From assembly GCA_016704435.1 (NCBI GenBank), contig JADJAB010000001.1, positions 124,001 to 188,000 on the forward strand: a stretch of DNA of 64,000 nt. The letters run 5' to 3'. Below are positions 8,326 through 17,279 of the stretch, in pieces. The translations under genes were made by a program, and so were the position numbers. The stretch is from Rhodobacter sp. Lineage in GTDB: Bacteria > Pseudomonadota > Alphaproteobacteria > Rhodobacterales > Rhodobacteraceae. The notes beneath the pieces were generated by a model. The model was given only the letters and a program-made list of their open reading frames with translations. It made no database searches and was not told the DNA's origin. How positions within the stretch are numbered: the first letter of the stretch is position 1; each line of letters begins with the position of its first letter.

Positions 8326-9624
8326 TCAAGTCAGTCTTCGGCAATCGGTGCATAGGCGGCGGGGTCCAGCGTTTCGGGCCGTCCGGGCAGGGGCAAGCCG
8401 CGCCAACCTCGGCGCGGTCTCCGCAAGCACCCGGCCATCGCGGACGACGAAAAGGCGGGTGGCGCGCATCCGCACTGCCTCGATCGGGTCGCGGGCCTGC
8501 AGCACGACCAGGCTGGCCGGGCCGCCGACACGCAAGCTGGGGTCGGGCAGGCCCATCGCCGCCGCCCCGCCCAGCGTAACCGAACGGAAGGCCCAGGCCA
8601 TCGCCTCGCGCGAGGTCATGGGGACGGCATGGATACCCATATGCGCCACCTCCAGCATGTCGGCCGAGCCCAGCGGATACCACGGGTCCATGGTGCAATC
8701 CTGTCCGAAGGCCACGTTCACCCCCGCCGCCCGCAGTTCCGCCACGCGGGTCAGTCCGCGCCGGCGCGGGTAGGTGTCGGACCGGCCCTGCAGGGTGATG
8801 TTGATCAGCGGGTTCGGCACGATGTGCAGCCCGGCCTCGGCGATCAGCGGGATCAGCTTGGAGGCGTAGTAATTGTCCATCGAATGCATCGAGGTGCAAT
8901 GCGAGCCGACCACCCTTCCCTGCAAGCCCAGCCGCGTGGTCTCGGCCGCCAGCGTCTCGATGTGGCGCGACATCGGATCATCGCTTTCATCGCAATGCAG
9001 ATCGACCGGCAGGCCGCGTTCCGCCGCGATCTCGCACAACCGGCGGACCGAGTCGGTGCCGGCCTGCATCGTGCGTTCGAAATGCGGGATGCCGCCGACC
9101 ACATCGACACCCATGTCCAGCGCCCGCAAGAGGTTTGCCTCGGCGTTGGCGCTGCGGAACAGCCCGTCTTGCGGGAAAGCCACCAGTTGCAGGTCGATAT
9201 AGGGCGCGACGCGACGGCGCACCTCGATCAGCGCCTCGGTCGCGGTCAGCCGGTCGTCGCAGACATCGACATGGCTGCGGATCGCCAGCAGGCCCTGCGA
9301 CACCGCCAGATCGCAATAGTGCAGCGCCCGCTCCATCACCGCCTCGACCGTCAACATCGGCTTCAGCTCGCCCCACAACGCGATGCCTTCCAAAAGCGTG
9401 CCCGACCGGTTCAGCCGGGGCAGGCCAAGGCTGAGCGTAGCATCCATGTGGAAATGCGGGTCCACGAACGGCGGCGACACCAGATGCCCGCCGGCGTCGA
9501 TCTCGCGCGTGGCGGCGGCCTCGATCCGGGGTGCGATCTCGACGATCCGGTCGCCGCGCACGGCGATGTCGACCGGTTGCTTGCCTTCAGGCAGGCGCGC
9601 GGCCCTTACGATCAGGTCCAGCAT
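8326..9624 (-). CDS. amidohydrolase family protein, cytosine deaminase-like (C-terminus frameshifted)
   Basis: This is a metal-dependent amidohydrolase of the cytosine deaminase/N-isopropylammelide hydrolase group. It shows HFHMD near residue 55, HCDES near 208, SHCTSM near 237, and the FGQDCTMDPW metal-site block. The chosen start is the ATG at 9624 (MLDLIVRAA). It is the first gene of the importer operon, so cyclic-amidine or lactam ring chemistry is likely. The last roughly 25 residues look wrong: dropping one base from the G run at 8390-8393 (+ strand) gives a C-terminus ending PETLDPAAYAPIAED with stop at 8331 and 430 residues. As written, the frame ends at 8326 with an arginine/alanine-rich tail. 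Confidence 0.83.
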   Translation of the reverse strand: MLDLIVRAARLPEGKQPVDIAVRGDRIVEIAPRIEAAATREIDAGGHLVSPPFVDPHFHMDATLSLGLPRLNRSGTLLEGIALWGELKPMLTVEAVMERALHYCDLAVSQGLLAIRSHVDVCDDRLTATEALIEVRRRVAPYIDLQLVAFPQDGLFRSANAEANLLRALDMGVDVVGGIPHFERTMQAGTDSVRRLCEIAAERGLPVDLHCDESDDPMSRHIETLAAETTRLGLQGRVVGSHCTSMHSMDNYYASKLIPLIAEAGLHIVPNPLINITLQGRSDTYPRRRGLTRVAELRAAGVNVAFGQDCTMDPWYPLGSADMLEVAHMGIHAVPMTSREAMAWAFRSVTLGGAAAMGLPDPSLRVGGPASLVVLQARDPIEAVRMRATRLFVVRDGRVLAETAPRLARLAPARTARNAGPRRLCTDCRRLT

Positions 9625-9705
9625 GTCACCCCCTTGTCCCGACCCCACCGACACAGGCTAGCAGGAATTCGACCCGTCTCGAAAGCCCCTTCACGGCCAG
9701 CCGGG

Positions 9706-10632
9706 CTACCGGGCCGCAAGCAGCGCCTCTTCGGCGCGCAGGATCTCGGTCGCGAGTTCGACCGGATGGGCCAGCTCCGTCGCCGCCCTGCGGATATCGG
9801 ACATCACCGACGCATCATCGGCCAGAAGCCCGCCGATCTTGAACAGGTCGCGTTGGTGCCGCAGGCTGACGTAGTAATACTGCCCGTTCGAGACCAGCGA
9901 ATACAACGTCGACGACCCAAGGACGCGCGGGCCCGCTGCGATGATCCGCTCCATGAAGGCGCGCAAGCCCGCCATCCGGGTCGGTCCGTCCGAGAGCGAC
10001 CACAGGCCATAGGTCTGCCCATCGCTGCCCGTCGCCTGATCCAGCAGAACCATGCCGTCGACGTTCACGCGGCCCTTGAAGAACAGAAAGCCCTTGGTTT
10101 CCTTTTCGGACGCGACAATGAATTCGGGCAGCGCGCCCTTGCTTTGCAGTTGCAAGACCACACCCTTGAACAGGGTGGAGGAATTCTTGCCCCCGGTCTC
10201 GGTCTTGCACTCCGCAAAGCGGAAGGTCCGGTCTGCCACCCGACCCGACATCATGTCATCGACAGACCGTCGCCCGCCCAGCGGGATGAAGTTCTTCGGC
10301 AGCCCGGTGTAGAAATTCGAAGCTGCCTTGTCATAGCTCAGTCCGAAGGCCTCGGCGATAATCGGCATCACCACGCGCTCGTGCTTGCCACGGGTCCAGC
10401 CGATGGCCCCGAGAACACCAAAGACACCAGCCATCATGGCAAAGACGATCCAGACCACGTCGGCCTGAACCACGGATACAAGAAAGATCGTCAGCGCCAC
10501 TGAGCCGAGGACAGCAACGACGACGGAGACCCAGCCTTTTGTCCTCGCGGCCCTGATCTGTGGAAGTGCTGCGGCCAGCGCCTGCGTGGATGGGTCGGAG
10601 TCCTCGACTGCGGCAGGAGTATCGGTGGGCAT
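9706..10632 (-). CDS. DUF3137-like membrane protein
   Basis: This 308-residue protein has two hydrophobic segments near the N-terminus (about 33-58 and 63-83) and a long soluble C-terminal part. The layout and the motifs FFKGRVNVDG and FYTGLPKNFIP resemble the uncharacterised DUF3137 family. Function is unknown. It is transcribed away from msrA across a 174-base gap that should carry both promoters. It stands alone, about 80 bases upstream of the amidohydrolase gene on the same strand, and there is no evidence that it belongs to the transport operon. Its codon use is less GC-extreme than that of the cluster to its left. Confidence 0.7.
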   Translation of the reverse strand: MPTDTPAAVEDSDPSTQALAAALPQIRAARTKGWVSVVVAVLGSVALTIFLVSVVQADVVWIVFAMMAGVFGVLGAIGWTRGKHERVVMPIIAEAFGLSYDKAASNFYTGLPKNFIPLGGRRSVDDMMSGRVADRTFRFAECKTETGGKNSSTLFKGVVLQLQSKGALPEFIVASEKETKGFLFFKGRVNVDGMVLLDQATGSDGQTYGLWSLSDGPTRMAGLRAFMERIIAAGPRVLGSSTLYSLVSNGQYYYVSLRHQRDLFKIGGLLADDASVMSDIRRAATELAHPVELATEILRAEEALLAAR

Positions 10633-10806
10633 AATCGGCGTCCTTCAAAAGGGGCTGGTTCTGAAATTCCGGCACCAACAAGTCTATTGCAGATACGCCC
10701 ACGCCACCAAGACCAATATTCGCGCCCTGATCCGGGCCGGCAATTCCTGCGTAACGAACAGGCGAAGTCATGCGAACGGACAGGGGCATCGCAATGGAGG
10801 CGAAGA

Positions 10807-11424
10807 ATGAAACTTGTTCTGGCGGTGGCCCTTGCCTTGGCCGCGATGACAGGCATCGCCCTGGCGAAGACCGAAAAGGCCATCGTTGCAGGCGGCTGTT
10901 TCTGGTGCGTCGAGGCCGATTTCGAAAGTGTGAAGGGCGTCAAGAGCGTCGTTTCAGGCTATGCCGGCGGCAAGGGCGCCAACCCGACATACGACGACCA
11001 TCAAGGCCACATCGAGGCGGTCGAGATTACCTTCGACACCGCGGTGATTACCTATGACCAGCTGATCCGCATGTTCTTGCGATCGGTCGACGTGACCGAT
11101 GCCGGCGGCCAGTTCTGTGACCGGGGCAGCGCCTATGTTTCGGCGATATTCGTCTCTACGCCTGCACAAAAGGCCTCTGCCAAAGCGGCGATTGCCGAAG
11201 CACAGGCTGCCCTGGGCAAGAAGGTGGTGACTCGGGTAAAGGCGGCATCGACCTTCTGGAAGGCGGAAGAGGTCCACCAGGACTTCTACAAGGGGTCCCA
11301 GATCATTCTTACCCGCGCCGGCCCGAAGTCGAAGAAAAGCGCCTACCGGTTCTACCGCAACGCCTGCGGCCGCGATGCCCGCGTCAAGGCTCTGTGGGGC
11401 GCCGAAGCCGCTTTCGCGAAATAG
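10807..11424 (+). CDS. msrA: peptide-methionine (S)-S-oxide reductase, exported
   Basis: This 205-residue methionine sulfoxide reductase A reduces the S-diastereomer of methionine sulfoxide in proteins. The signature GGCFWC is at residues 29-34 with catalytic Cys31 and a second Cys34. GGQFCDRGSAY and EEVHQDFY are further family motifs. Residues 1-20 form a clear cleavable signal peptide ending ALA, so this copy should act in the periplasm. The start at 10807 has a GGAGG site 6 bases upstream; longer in-frame starts are rejected. A possible resolving cysteine sits near the C-terminus (NACGRD). It is monocistronic or read together with the small downstream ORF. Confidence 0.93.
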   Translation: MKLVLAVALALAAMTGIALAKTEKAIVAGGCFWCVEADFESVKGVKSVVSGYAGGKGANPTYDDHQGHIEAVEITFDTAVITYDQLIRMFLRSVDVTDAGGQFCDRGSAYVSAIFVSTPAQKASAKAAIAEAQAALGKKVVTRVKAASTFWKAEEVHQDFYKGSQIILTRAGPKSKKSAYRFYRNACGRDARVKALWGAEAAFAK

Positions 11425-11519
11425 CCGAAAGCGGAATTTCGCCCCTTGCCGGTGATCACGCGACGGTGTCTGGACGCCATTTCGCGTCGGAGGCAGGTTT
11501 GGCGGCAGGAGGTTCCGCC

Positions 11520-11654
11520 ATGGAAAGACTGTCGATCATTGCCGCGCTGGCGGTTACCATCAGCCTCAGCCTTGCCCTTGGCATGCCGGGGCACCAGCCG
11601 TCACGGATCGCCGCGCCGGCGGGGATGGTGTTGGAACAGCCGGTCCGATTCTGA
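11520..11654 (+). CDS. small hydrophobic protein, unknown function
   Basis: This 44-residue ORF starts at an ATG preceded by a strong AGGAGG site with good spacing. Residues 4-21 are a hydrophobic helix and the rest is short and proline/arginine-containing, so it could be a small membrane or secreted peptide. It lies 95 bases after msrA and its stop abuts the malic enzyme stop on the other strand. No family recognised. The ribosome-binding site and the helix are the evidence; it could still be chance. Confidence 0.45.
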   Translation: MERLSIIAALAVTISLSLALGMPGHQPSRIAAPAGMVLEQPVRF

Positions 11655-13937
11655 TCAGCCGATCTTGCAGGCGGCCATCACCGCCATGTTCAGGATGTCG
11701 TTCACCGTCGAGTTGGTGGAACAGATCTGGATCGGCTTCTTAACCCCGGTCAGAATCGGCCCGATCACCGTCGCCCCCGCCATCTCTTGCATCAGCTTGA
11801 CCGAGATCGACGCTGAATGCCGTGCCGGGACAACCAGGATGTTGGCCGGCCCGGTCAGGCGGCAGAACGGATAGGCCGCCTGCTGGTCGGGATTCAGGGC
11901 GACGTCCACGGTCATCTCGCCCTCATATTCGAAATCGACCTTCATTCCGTCCAGCACGGCGGGCGCCCGGTGCATCTTGGTCGCCCGCTCTGACACCGGA
12001 TAGCCGAAGGTCGAGAACGAGACGAAGGCCACGCGCGGCTCCATCCCCAAAGACCGCGCCACCCCGGCCGAGCGTATGGCGATGGTCGCGAGGTCGTTCT
12101 CGTCCGGCCACTCATGCACCAGCGTATCGCCAATCAGCACGATCCGGCCCTTGTGCAGCAGCGCCGTAACTCCCACTGCACCGTCAGTTGCCTTGGCGTC
12201 AAAAACCGTGTTGATCAGCGACAGAACATGCGCCGACTTGCGCGTTGCTCCGGTGACCAGCCCGTCGCCATGGCCATGCTGCAGCATCAGTGACGCAAAG
12301 ACATGCCGGTCGCGCGCCGCCAGCCGGTGAATATCCTGCCGATCGTGGCCCTGGCGTTGCAACCGGCCGTACAGGAATTCCTTGTAGGTATCGAGATGCC
12401 GCGAATTGGCGGCATTCACAACTTCCAGCTCGCGCACCGCATCGGCCAGGCCGGCAGTCTCCAGCTTTTCCTTGACATCCAATTCACGTCCCACGACCAG
12501 CGCCTTGCCCAGACCGGCGCGCTGGTAGGCCACCGCCGCGCGCAGCACCCGGGGTTCATCGCCCTCGGCAAAGATCATGCGGGCCTGCGCCTGCCGCGCG
12601 CGGGCATGGATGCCTTGCAGGATGCTGGCCGTCGGGTCCATCCGCGCCTTCAGGCCTGCCTCATAGGCCTTCATGTCGATGATCGGGCGACGGGCGACGC
12701 CGGTATCCATTCCCGCCTTCGCCACCGCGGGCGGAATCACGTAGATCAGCCGCGGGTCGAACGGCGTCGGGATGATGTAGTCCCGCCCGAAGGCCAGCTT
12801 GCGGCCATAGGCCATCGCCACCTCATCCGGCACATCCTCGCGCGCCAGTTTGGCCAGCGCCTTCGCGCAGGCGATCTTCATCTCGTCGTTGATGGCGCGG
12901 GCGTGAATGTCCAGCGCCCCGCGGAACAGGTAAGGAAAGCCCAGAACGTTGTTGACCTGATTGGGGTAATCGCTGCGCCCGGTGGCCACGATGGCATCGG
13001 CGCGCACCGCATGCGCCTCTTCCGGCGTGATCTCGGGATCGGGGTTCGCCATGGCGAAGATTACCGGGTTTTCTGCCATGTTCGAGACCATTTCAGGCGT
13101 CACCGCGCCCTTGGCGCTAACCCCCAGAAACACATCGGCACCCACCATCGCCTCGTCCAGGGTGCGCAGGTCGGTTTTCACCGCATGGGCCGATTTCCAC
13201 TGGTTCATGCCCTCGGTGCGGCCCTGATAGATCACGCCCTTGGTGTCGCACATGATGCAATTGTCATGCTTTGCACCCATGCTTTTCAGTAGCTCAAGGC
13301 AGGCGATCCCCGCCGCCCCGGCCCCGTTCAGCACAATCCGGCAGTCTTCGATCTTCTTGCCCGACAGCTCCAGCGCGTTGATCAACCCCGCCGCGCAGAT
13401 CACCGCCGTACCATGCTGGTCATCGTGGAACACCGGGATATCGCAGATTTCCTTCAGCCGGCTTTCGATGATGAAGCACTCAGGCGCCTTGATATCCTCA
13501 AGGTTGATGCCGCCGAAGGTCGGGCTCATCAGATGAACGGCCTTGATGATCTCGTCGGCATCCTCGGTTGCCAGCTCGATATCAATCGCGTTGACATCGG
13601 CAAAGCGCTTGAACAGCACCGCCTTGCCTTCCATCACCGGCTTTGACGCCAGCGCGCCCAGGTTGCCCATTCCCAGAATTGCCGTCCCGTTGGAAACCAC
13701 GGCCACCATGTTGCCCTTGACGGTGTAGTCATAGGCCGTTGCCGGATCATCGGCGATCGCCTGCACCGGCACCGCCACGCCGGGGCTGTAGGCCAGCGAC
13801 AGGTCGCGCTGCGTTGCCATCGGGGTCGACGCGACCACGTCGTATTTCCCCGGACGCGGCTCCAGATGATAGGCAAGCGCTTCTTCGGGGGTGATTTTCG
13901 TGCGGGTCATCAGGGGGGCATCCTGTTTGCGGGCCAT
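11655..13937 (-). CDS. maeB: NADP-dependent malic enzyme with phosphotransacetylase-like domain
   Basis: This 760-residue large-form malic enzyme decarboxylates malate to pyruvate with NADP. Residues about 1-430 form the malic enzyme part (N-terminal AYSPGVAVP; NAD-fold block KIEDCRIVLNGAGAAGIACL). Residues about 445-760 are a phosphotransacetylase-like domain, typical of alphaproteobacterial MaeB, where it is thought to be regulatory. The ATG at 13937 gives 760 residues; a second ATG at 13910 (MTRTKITPEEAL) matches the usual family N-terminus and may be the true start. It is divergent from mutS across about 97 bases. It supplies NADPH and pyruvate during growth on C4 acids. Confidence 0.93.
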   Translation of the reverse strand: MARKQDAPLMTRTKITPEEALAYHLEPRPGKYDVVASTPMATQRDLSLAYSPGVAVPVQAIADDPATAYDYTVKGNMVAVVSNGTAILGMGNLGALASKPVMEGKAVLFKRFADVNAIDIELATEDADEIIKAVHLMSPTFGGINLEDIKAPECFIIESRLKEICDIPVFHDDQHGTAVICAAGLINALELSGKKIEDCRIVLNGAGAAGIACLELLKSMGAKHDNCIMCDTKGVIYQGRTEGMNQWKSAHAVKTDLRTLDEAMVGADVFLGVSAKGAVTPEMVSNMAENPVIFAMANPDPEITPEEAHAVRADAIVATGRSDYPNQVNNVLGFPYLFRGALDIHARAINDEMKIACAKALAKLAREDVPDEVAMAYGRKLAFGRDYIIPTPFDPRLIYVIPPAVAKAGMDTGVARRPIIDMKAYEAGLKARMDPTASILQGIHARARQAQARMIFAEGDEPRVLRAAVAYQRAGLGKALVVGRELDVKEKLETAGLADAVRELEVVNAANSRHLDTYKEFLYGRLQRQGHDRQDIHRLAARDRHVFASLMLQHGHGDGLVTGATRKSAHVLSLINTVFDAKATDGAVGVTALLHKGRIVLIGDTLVHEWPDENDLATIAIRSAGVARSLGMEPRVAFVSFSTFGYPVSERATKMHRAPAVLDGMKVDFEYEGEMTVDVALNPDQQAAYPFCRLTGPANILVVPARHSASISVKLMQEMAGATVIGPILTGVKKPIQICSTNSTVNDILNMAVMAACKIG

Positions 13938-14034
13938 TGCGTCTTAGACCGCACTGCCCCCGCCTGAAAAGCCTTCATTCCGGCCTTTTCGCCAGTTGCG
14001 GCGTTTTGTAGGGTCATGCCGCACAGGGGGACGC

Positions 14035-16650
14035 ATGACCGAAGACGCCGCAACACCGATGATGGCGCAATATCTGCAGATCAAGGCGCAGAACCCCGGC
14101 GCCCTGCTGTTCTATCGCATGGGCGATTTCTACGAAATGTTCTTCGACGATGCCGTCGCGGCTTCCGAGGCGCTGGACATTGCCCTGACCAAGCGCGGCA
14201 AGCATCTGGGCGAAGACATTGCCATGTGCGGCGTGCCGGTGCATGCGGCCGAGGGCTATCTGCTGAACCTGATCCGCAAGGGTTTTCGCGTCGCGATTGC
14301 CGAGCAGCTGGAAGACCCGGCCGAGGCGAAAAAGCGCGGCTCCAAATCGGTGGTGAAACGCGATGTGGTGCGGCTGGTGACGCCCGGCACCCTGACCGAG
14401 GATTCGCTCTTGGAGGCGCGCCGCCACAACTTCCTCTGCGCCTTCGCCGAAGTGCGTGACGATTCGGCCTTGGCCTGGGCCGATATCTCCACCGGCGAAT
14501 TCCGCGTCATGTCCTGCCCGTTGCCGCGCCTTGGCCCCGAGCTTGCGCGCCTCGCCCCGAAGGAGGTCCTGATACCCGACAGCCAAGACGCCGGTCTGGC
14601 CATGTTGGTCTCTGAATCAGGCGCGGCCCTCACCCCGCTGGCCCGCACCAGCTTCGACAGCGCCGGGGCTGAAAAGCGTCTCTGCGCCCTCTTTTCCGTC
14701 AGCTCTCTGGAAGGTTTCGGCACCTTCGACCGTGCCGAACTGGCCGCCATGGGCGGGCTGGTTGACTACCTTGATCTCACCCAACGCGGCCGCCTGCCGC
14801 TGCTGCGCCCTCCGGTCAAGGAAGCGCCTGGCGGCAGCGTCCAGATCGACGCCGCAACCCGCCGCAACCTGGAAATCACCGCTTCGCTTCAGGGCGGTCG
14901 TGAGGGCTCCCTCCTCTCCGCCGTTGACCGCACCGTCACCGCCCCCGGTGCGCGCCTGCTGGAAAGGCGCCTCTCGGCCCCCTCGCGCAACCTGCCCACG
15001 ATCCTCGCCCGACTGGATACCATCCGCCACCTCCTTGACCAAAGCGTGCTCCGCCACGACCTGCGCGACCACCTCCGACGCGTCCCCGACATGGATCGCG
15101 CCCTGTCGCGCATCGCCCTTGATCGTGCCGGCCCACGTGACCTTGTTGCCATTCGCGCCGGACTGACCCAGGCCGAGATCCTTGCGGACCGACTCACCGA
15201 CACCCCGCCCCTGCTGGCCGATGCCGCCCGGGCGCTGATCGGCCACATCGCCCTCGTCGACCGTCTCGATCAGGCGCTGGTCGCCGAACCGCCGCTTCTG
15301 GCCCGCGACGGCGGCTTCATCGCTGCCGGCTTCGACCCGGAACTGGACGAAACCCGGAGCCTGCGCGACGAGGGCCGCGGCGTGATCGGCCGGATGCAGG
15401 CGGACTACGTCGAACGCACCGGCGTTCCGGGCCTGAAGATCAAGCACAACAACGTGCTGGGCTATTTCATCGAGGTCACGACGACCCACGAAGACCGCCT
15501 GCGGTCGATGCCCGAACTGTTCATTCATCGTCAGACCACCGCCGGGCAGGTCCGCTTCACCACCCTCGCGCTGAACGAGCTGGAAACCCGCATCCTCAAC
15601 TCTGCCAACCACGTGCTGGAGATCGAAAAGCGGCACTACGAATGCCTGAAGCAGGCAATCCTTGCCCAATCCGGCCCCATCGCCGCCGCCGCCCGAGCCC
15701 TGGCCGAGATCGACCTTGCTGCCGCCCTTGCCGACCTTGCCGCCGCTGAAGACTGGGCTGAACCTCACGTCGACGCTAGCCGCGCCTTCGAGATCACCGC
15801 TGGCCGCCACCCCGTCGTAGAACGCGCGCTGAAACGCACCGGACGACCCTTCATTGCCAACGACTGCGCGCTTACCGCTGGCGACACCCCCGCAATCTGG
15901 CTGCTGACCGGCCCCAACATGGCCGGCAAATCCACCTTCTTGCGCCAGAACGCCCTGATTGCGCTGCTCGCCCAGGCTGGCAGCTATGTCCCCGCCGCCG
16001 CTGCCCATATCGGGCTAGTCAGCCAGATCTTCAGCCGTGTCGGCGCGTCCGACGACCTTGCCCGCGGTCGGTCAACCTTCATGGTCGAAATGGTGGAAAC
16101 CGCTGCGATCCTGAACCAGGCCGACGACCGCGCCCTTGTGATCCTGGACGAGATCGGCCGCGGCACCGCCACCTATGATGGCCTTTCGATCGCCTGGGCC
16201 ACGCTTGAGCACCTGCACGAAGCCAACCGCTGCCGCGCCCTTTTCGCCACGCATTACCACGAGATGACAGCCTTGGCCGGCAAGCTGACGGGCGTAGAGA
16301 ACGCCACCGTCACCGTCAAAGAGTGGGAAGGCGAAGTCATCTTCCTGCACGAAGTCCGCGAAGGTGCCGCCGACCGCAGCTATGGCGTACAAGTGGCACG
16401 CCTGGCCGGGCTGCCACAAACAGTGGTCGATCGCGCCAAGATGGTGCTTGAGGCGCTGGAGAAGGGCGACCGTGACGGCGGCAAGCAGGCCGCGCTGATC
16501 GATGACCTGCCGCTTTTCCGCGCCGTGCCGTCTCCGCCGGCAAAGCCACAACGAAACGTCGTCGAAGACCGAATCAAAGACATCAGCCCCGACGAGCTTT
16601 CGCCCATCGAGGCCCTGCGCCTGATATACGACCTGAAATCGCTTCTCTAG
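14035..16650 (+). CDS. mutS: DNA mismatch repair protein MutS
   Basis: This 871-residue mismatch-recognition ATPase starts DNA mismatch repair. The mismatch-reading FYEMF motif is at about residues 29-36. The connector, clamp and lever regions follow. The P-loop GPNMAGKST is at about 625-634, with the DEIGRGT Walker B and ATHYHE near 710-745. Length matches the family. The start ATG follows an AGGGGG site; a longer frame from 13996 lacks support. No mutL in the window. The gene converges with grpE across 67 bases in which I see no clear terminator. Confidence 0.97.
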   Translation: MTEDAATPMMAQYLQIKAQNPGALLFYRMGDFYEMFFDDAVAASEALDIALTKRGKHLGEDIAMCGVPVHAAEGYLLNLIRKGFRVAIAEQLEDPAEAKKRGSKSVVKRDVVRLVTPGTLTEDSLLEARRHNFLCAFAEVRDDSALAWADISTGEFRVMSCPLPRLGPELARLAPKEVLIPDSQDAGLAMLVSESGAALTPLARTSFDSAGAEKRLCALFSVSSLEGFGTFDRAELAAMGGLVDYLDLTQRGRLPLLRPPVKEAPGGSVQIDAATRRNLEITASLQGGREGSLLSAVDRTVTAPGARLLERRLSAPSRNLPTILARLDTIRHLLDQSVLRHDLRDHLRRVPDMDRALSRIALDRAGPRDLVAIRAGLTQAEILADRLTDTPPLLADAARALIGHIALVDRLDQALVAEPPLLARDGGFIAAGFDPELDETRSLRDEGRGVIGRMQADYVERTGVPGLKIKHNNVLGYFIEVTTTHEDRLRSMPELFIHRQTTAGQVRFTTLALNELETRILNSANHVLEIEKRHYECLKQAILAQSGPIAAAARALAEIDLAAALADLAAAEDWAEPHVDASRAFEITAGRHPVVERALKRTGRPFIANDCALTAGDTPAIWLLTGPNMAGKSTFLRQNALIALLAQAGSYVPAAAAHIGLVSQIFSRVGASDDLARGRSTFMVEMVETAAILNQADDRALVILDEIGRGTATYDGLSIAWATLEHLHEANRCRALFATHYHEMTALAGKLTGVENATVTVKEWEGEVIFLHEVREGAADRSYGVQVARLAGLPQTVVDRAKMVLEALEKGDRDGGKQAALIDDLPLFRAVPSPPAKPQRNVVEDRIKDISPDELSPIEALRLIYDLKSLL

Positions 16651-16717
16651 GCCGCCGTCCACTGTGCGGAAATATCCCAGGGTCCGCGACAGAGCCCCGG
16701 CTGGCTGGCACAATCCG

Positions 16718-17260
16718 TCAACCGGGAGTCGACGAAACCCCCACCTGCGCCGGCCGCAGCAGGCGGTCATACAGCATGAACCCTTCGGTCATCACCTGAA
16801 TGATCTGCCCCGCCTTCGTCCCCGGCACCGGGGCCTCGAACATGGCCTGGTGCAGCTGCGGGTCGAACATCTCGCCCACCGCCGGGCTGATCGGAACGAC
16901 GCCATGCTTGGTCATCACATTGGTCAATTCCCGCAGCGTCAGGTCCACTCCCTCGATCAGCGCGGCAGAAGCGACGCGTGACTCGTCCGGAATGGCCTGC
17001 AAGGCCCGGTTCAAGTTGTCGAAGACCGGCAGAAGATCGCGCGCCAGGCGCGAGCCGCCATACTGCTCAGCCTCGCGGCGGTCGCGATCAGCCCGCTTGC
17101 GACTGTTCTCGGCATCAGCCAGCGCGCGCATGAACTTGTCGCGGAACTCGTCCCGCTGGACCCGCATGGCATCCAGTTCGTCCACACCCGCCGGGCCTTC
17201 GATGAATTCTTCCAGATCGGGAAGGTCGGCATTTTCGGCCGCCGCCTGGTCCTTCGTCAT
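16718..17260 (-). CDS. grpE: nucleotide exchange factor GrpE
   Basis: This 180-residue DnaK co-chaperone promotes ADP release from DnaK. It has an acidic N-terminus, a long helix with charged repeats (about residues 30-75) and the C-terminal beta domain containing VVPISPAVGEMFDPQLHQAM. The start ATG at 17260 is preceded by AGAGGAAAGAG. It lies 19 bases downstream of hrcA on the same strand, so the two heat-shock genes form one unit; dnaK and dnaJ are elsewhere. The C-terminus ends slightly short of its neighbour mutS, convergently. Confidence 0.96.
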   Translation of the reverse strand: MTKDQAAAENADLPDLEEFIEGPAGVDELDAMRVQRDEFRDKFMRALADAENSRKRADRDRREAEQYGGSRLARDLLPVFDNLNRALQAIPDESRVASAALIEGVDLTLRELTNVMTKHGVVPISPAVGEMFDPQLHQAMFEAPVPGTKAGQIIQVMTEGFMLYDRLLRPAQVGVSSTPG

Positions 17261-17279
17261 AGCTCTTTCCTCTTTCGCC

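Noticed and set aside
8629..10503. 624-codon open frame on the + strand
   Set aside because: Antisense to the amidohydrolase and DUF3137 genes; His/Gln/Arg-rich shadow.
14617..16008. 463-codon open frame antisense to mutS
   Set aside because: mutS is well conserved on the other strand; the frame is Gly/Val-rich without a family.
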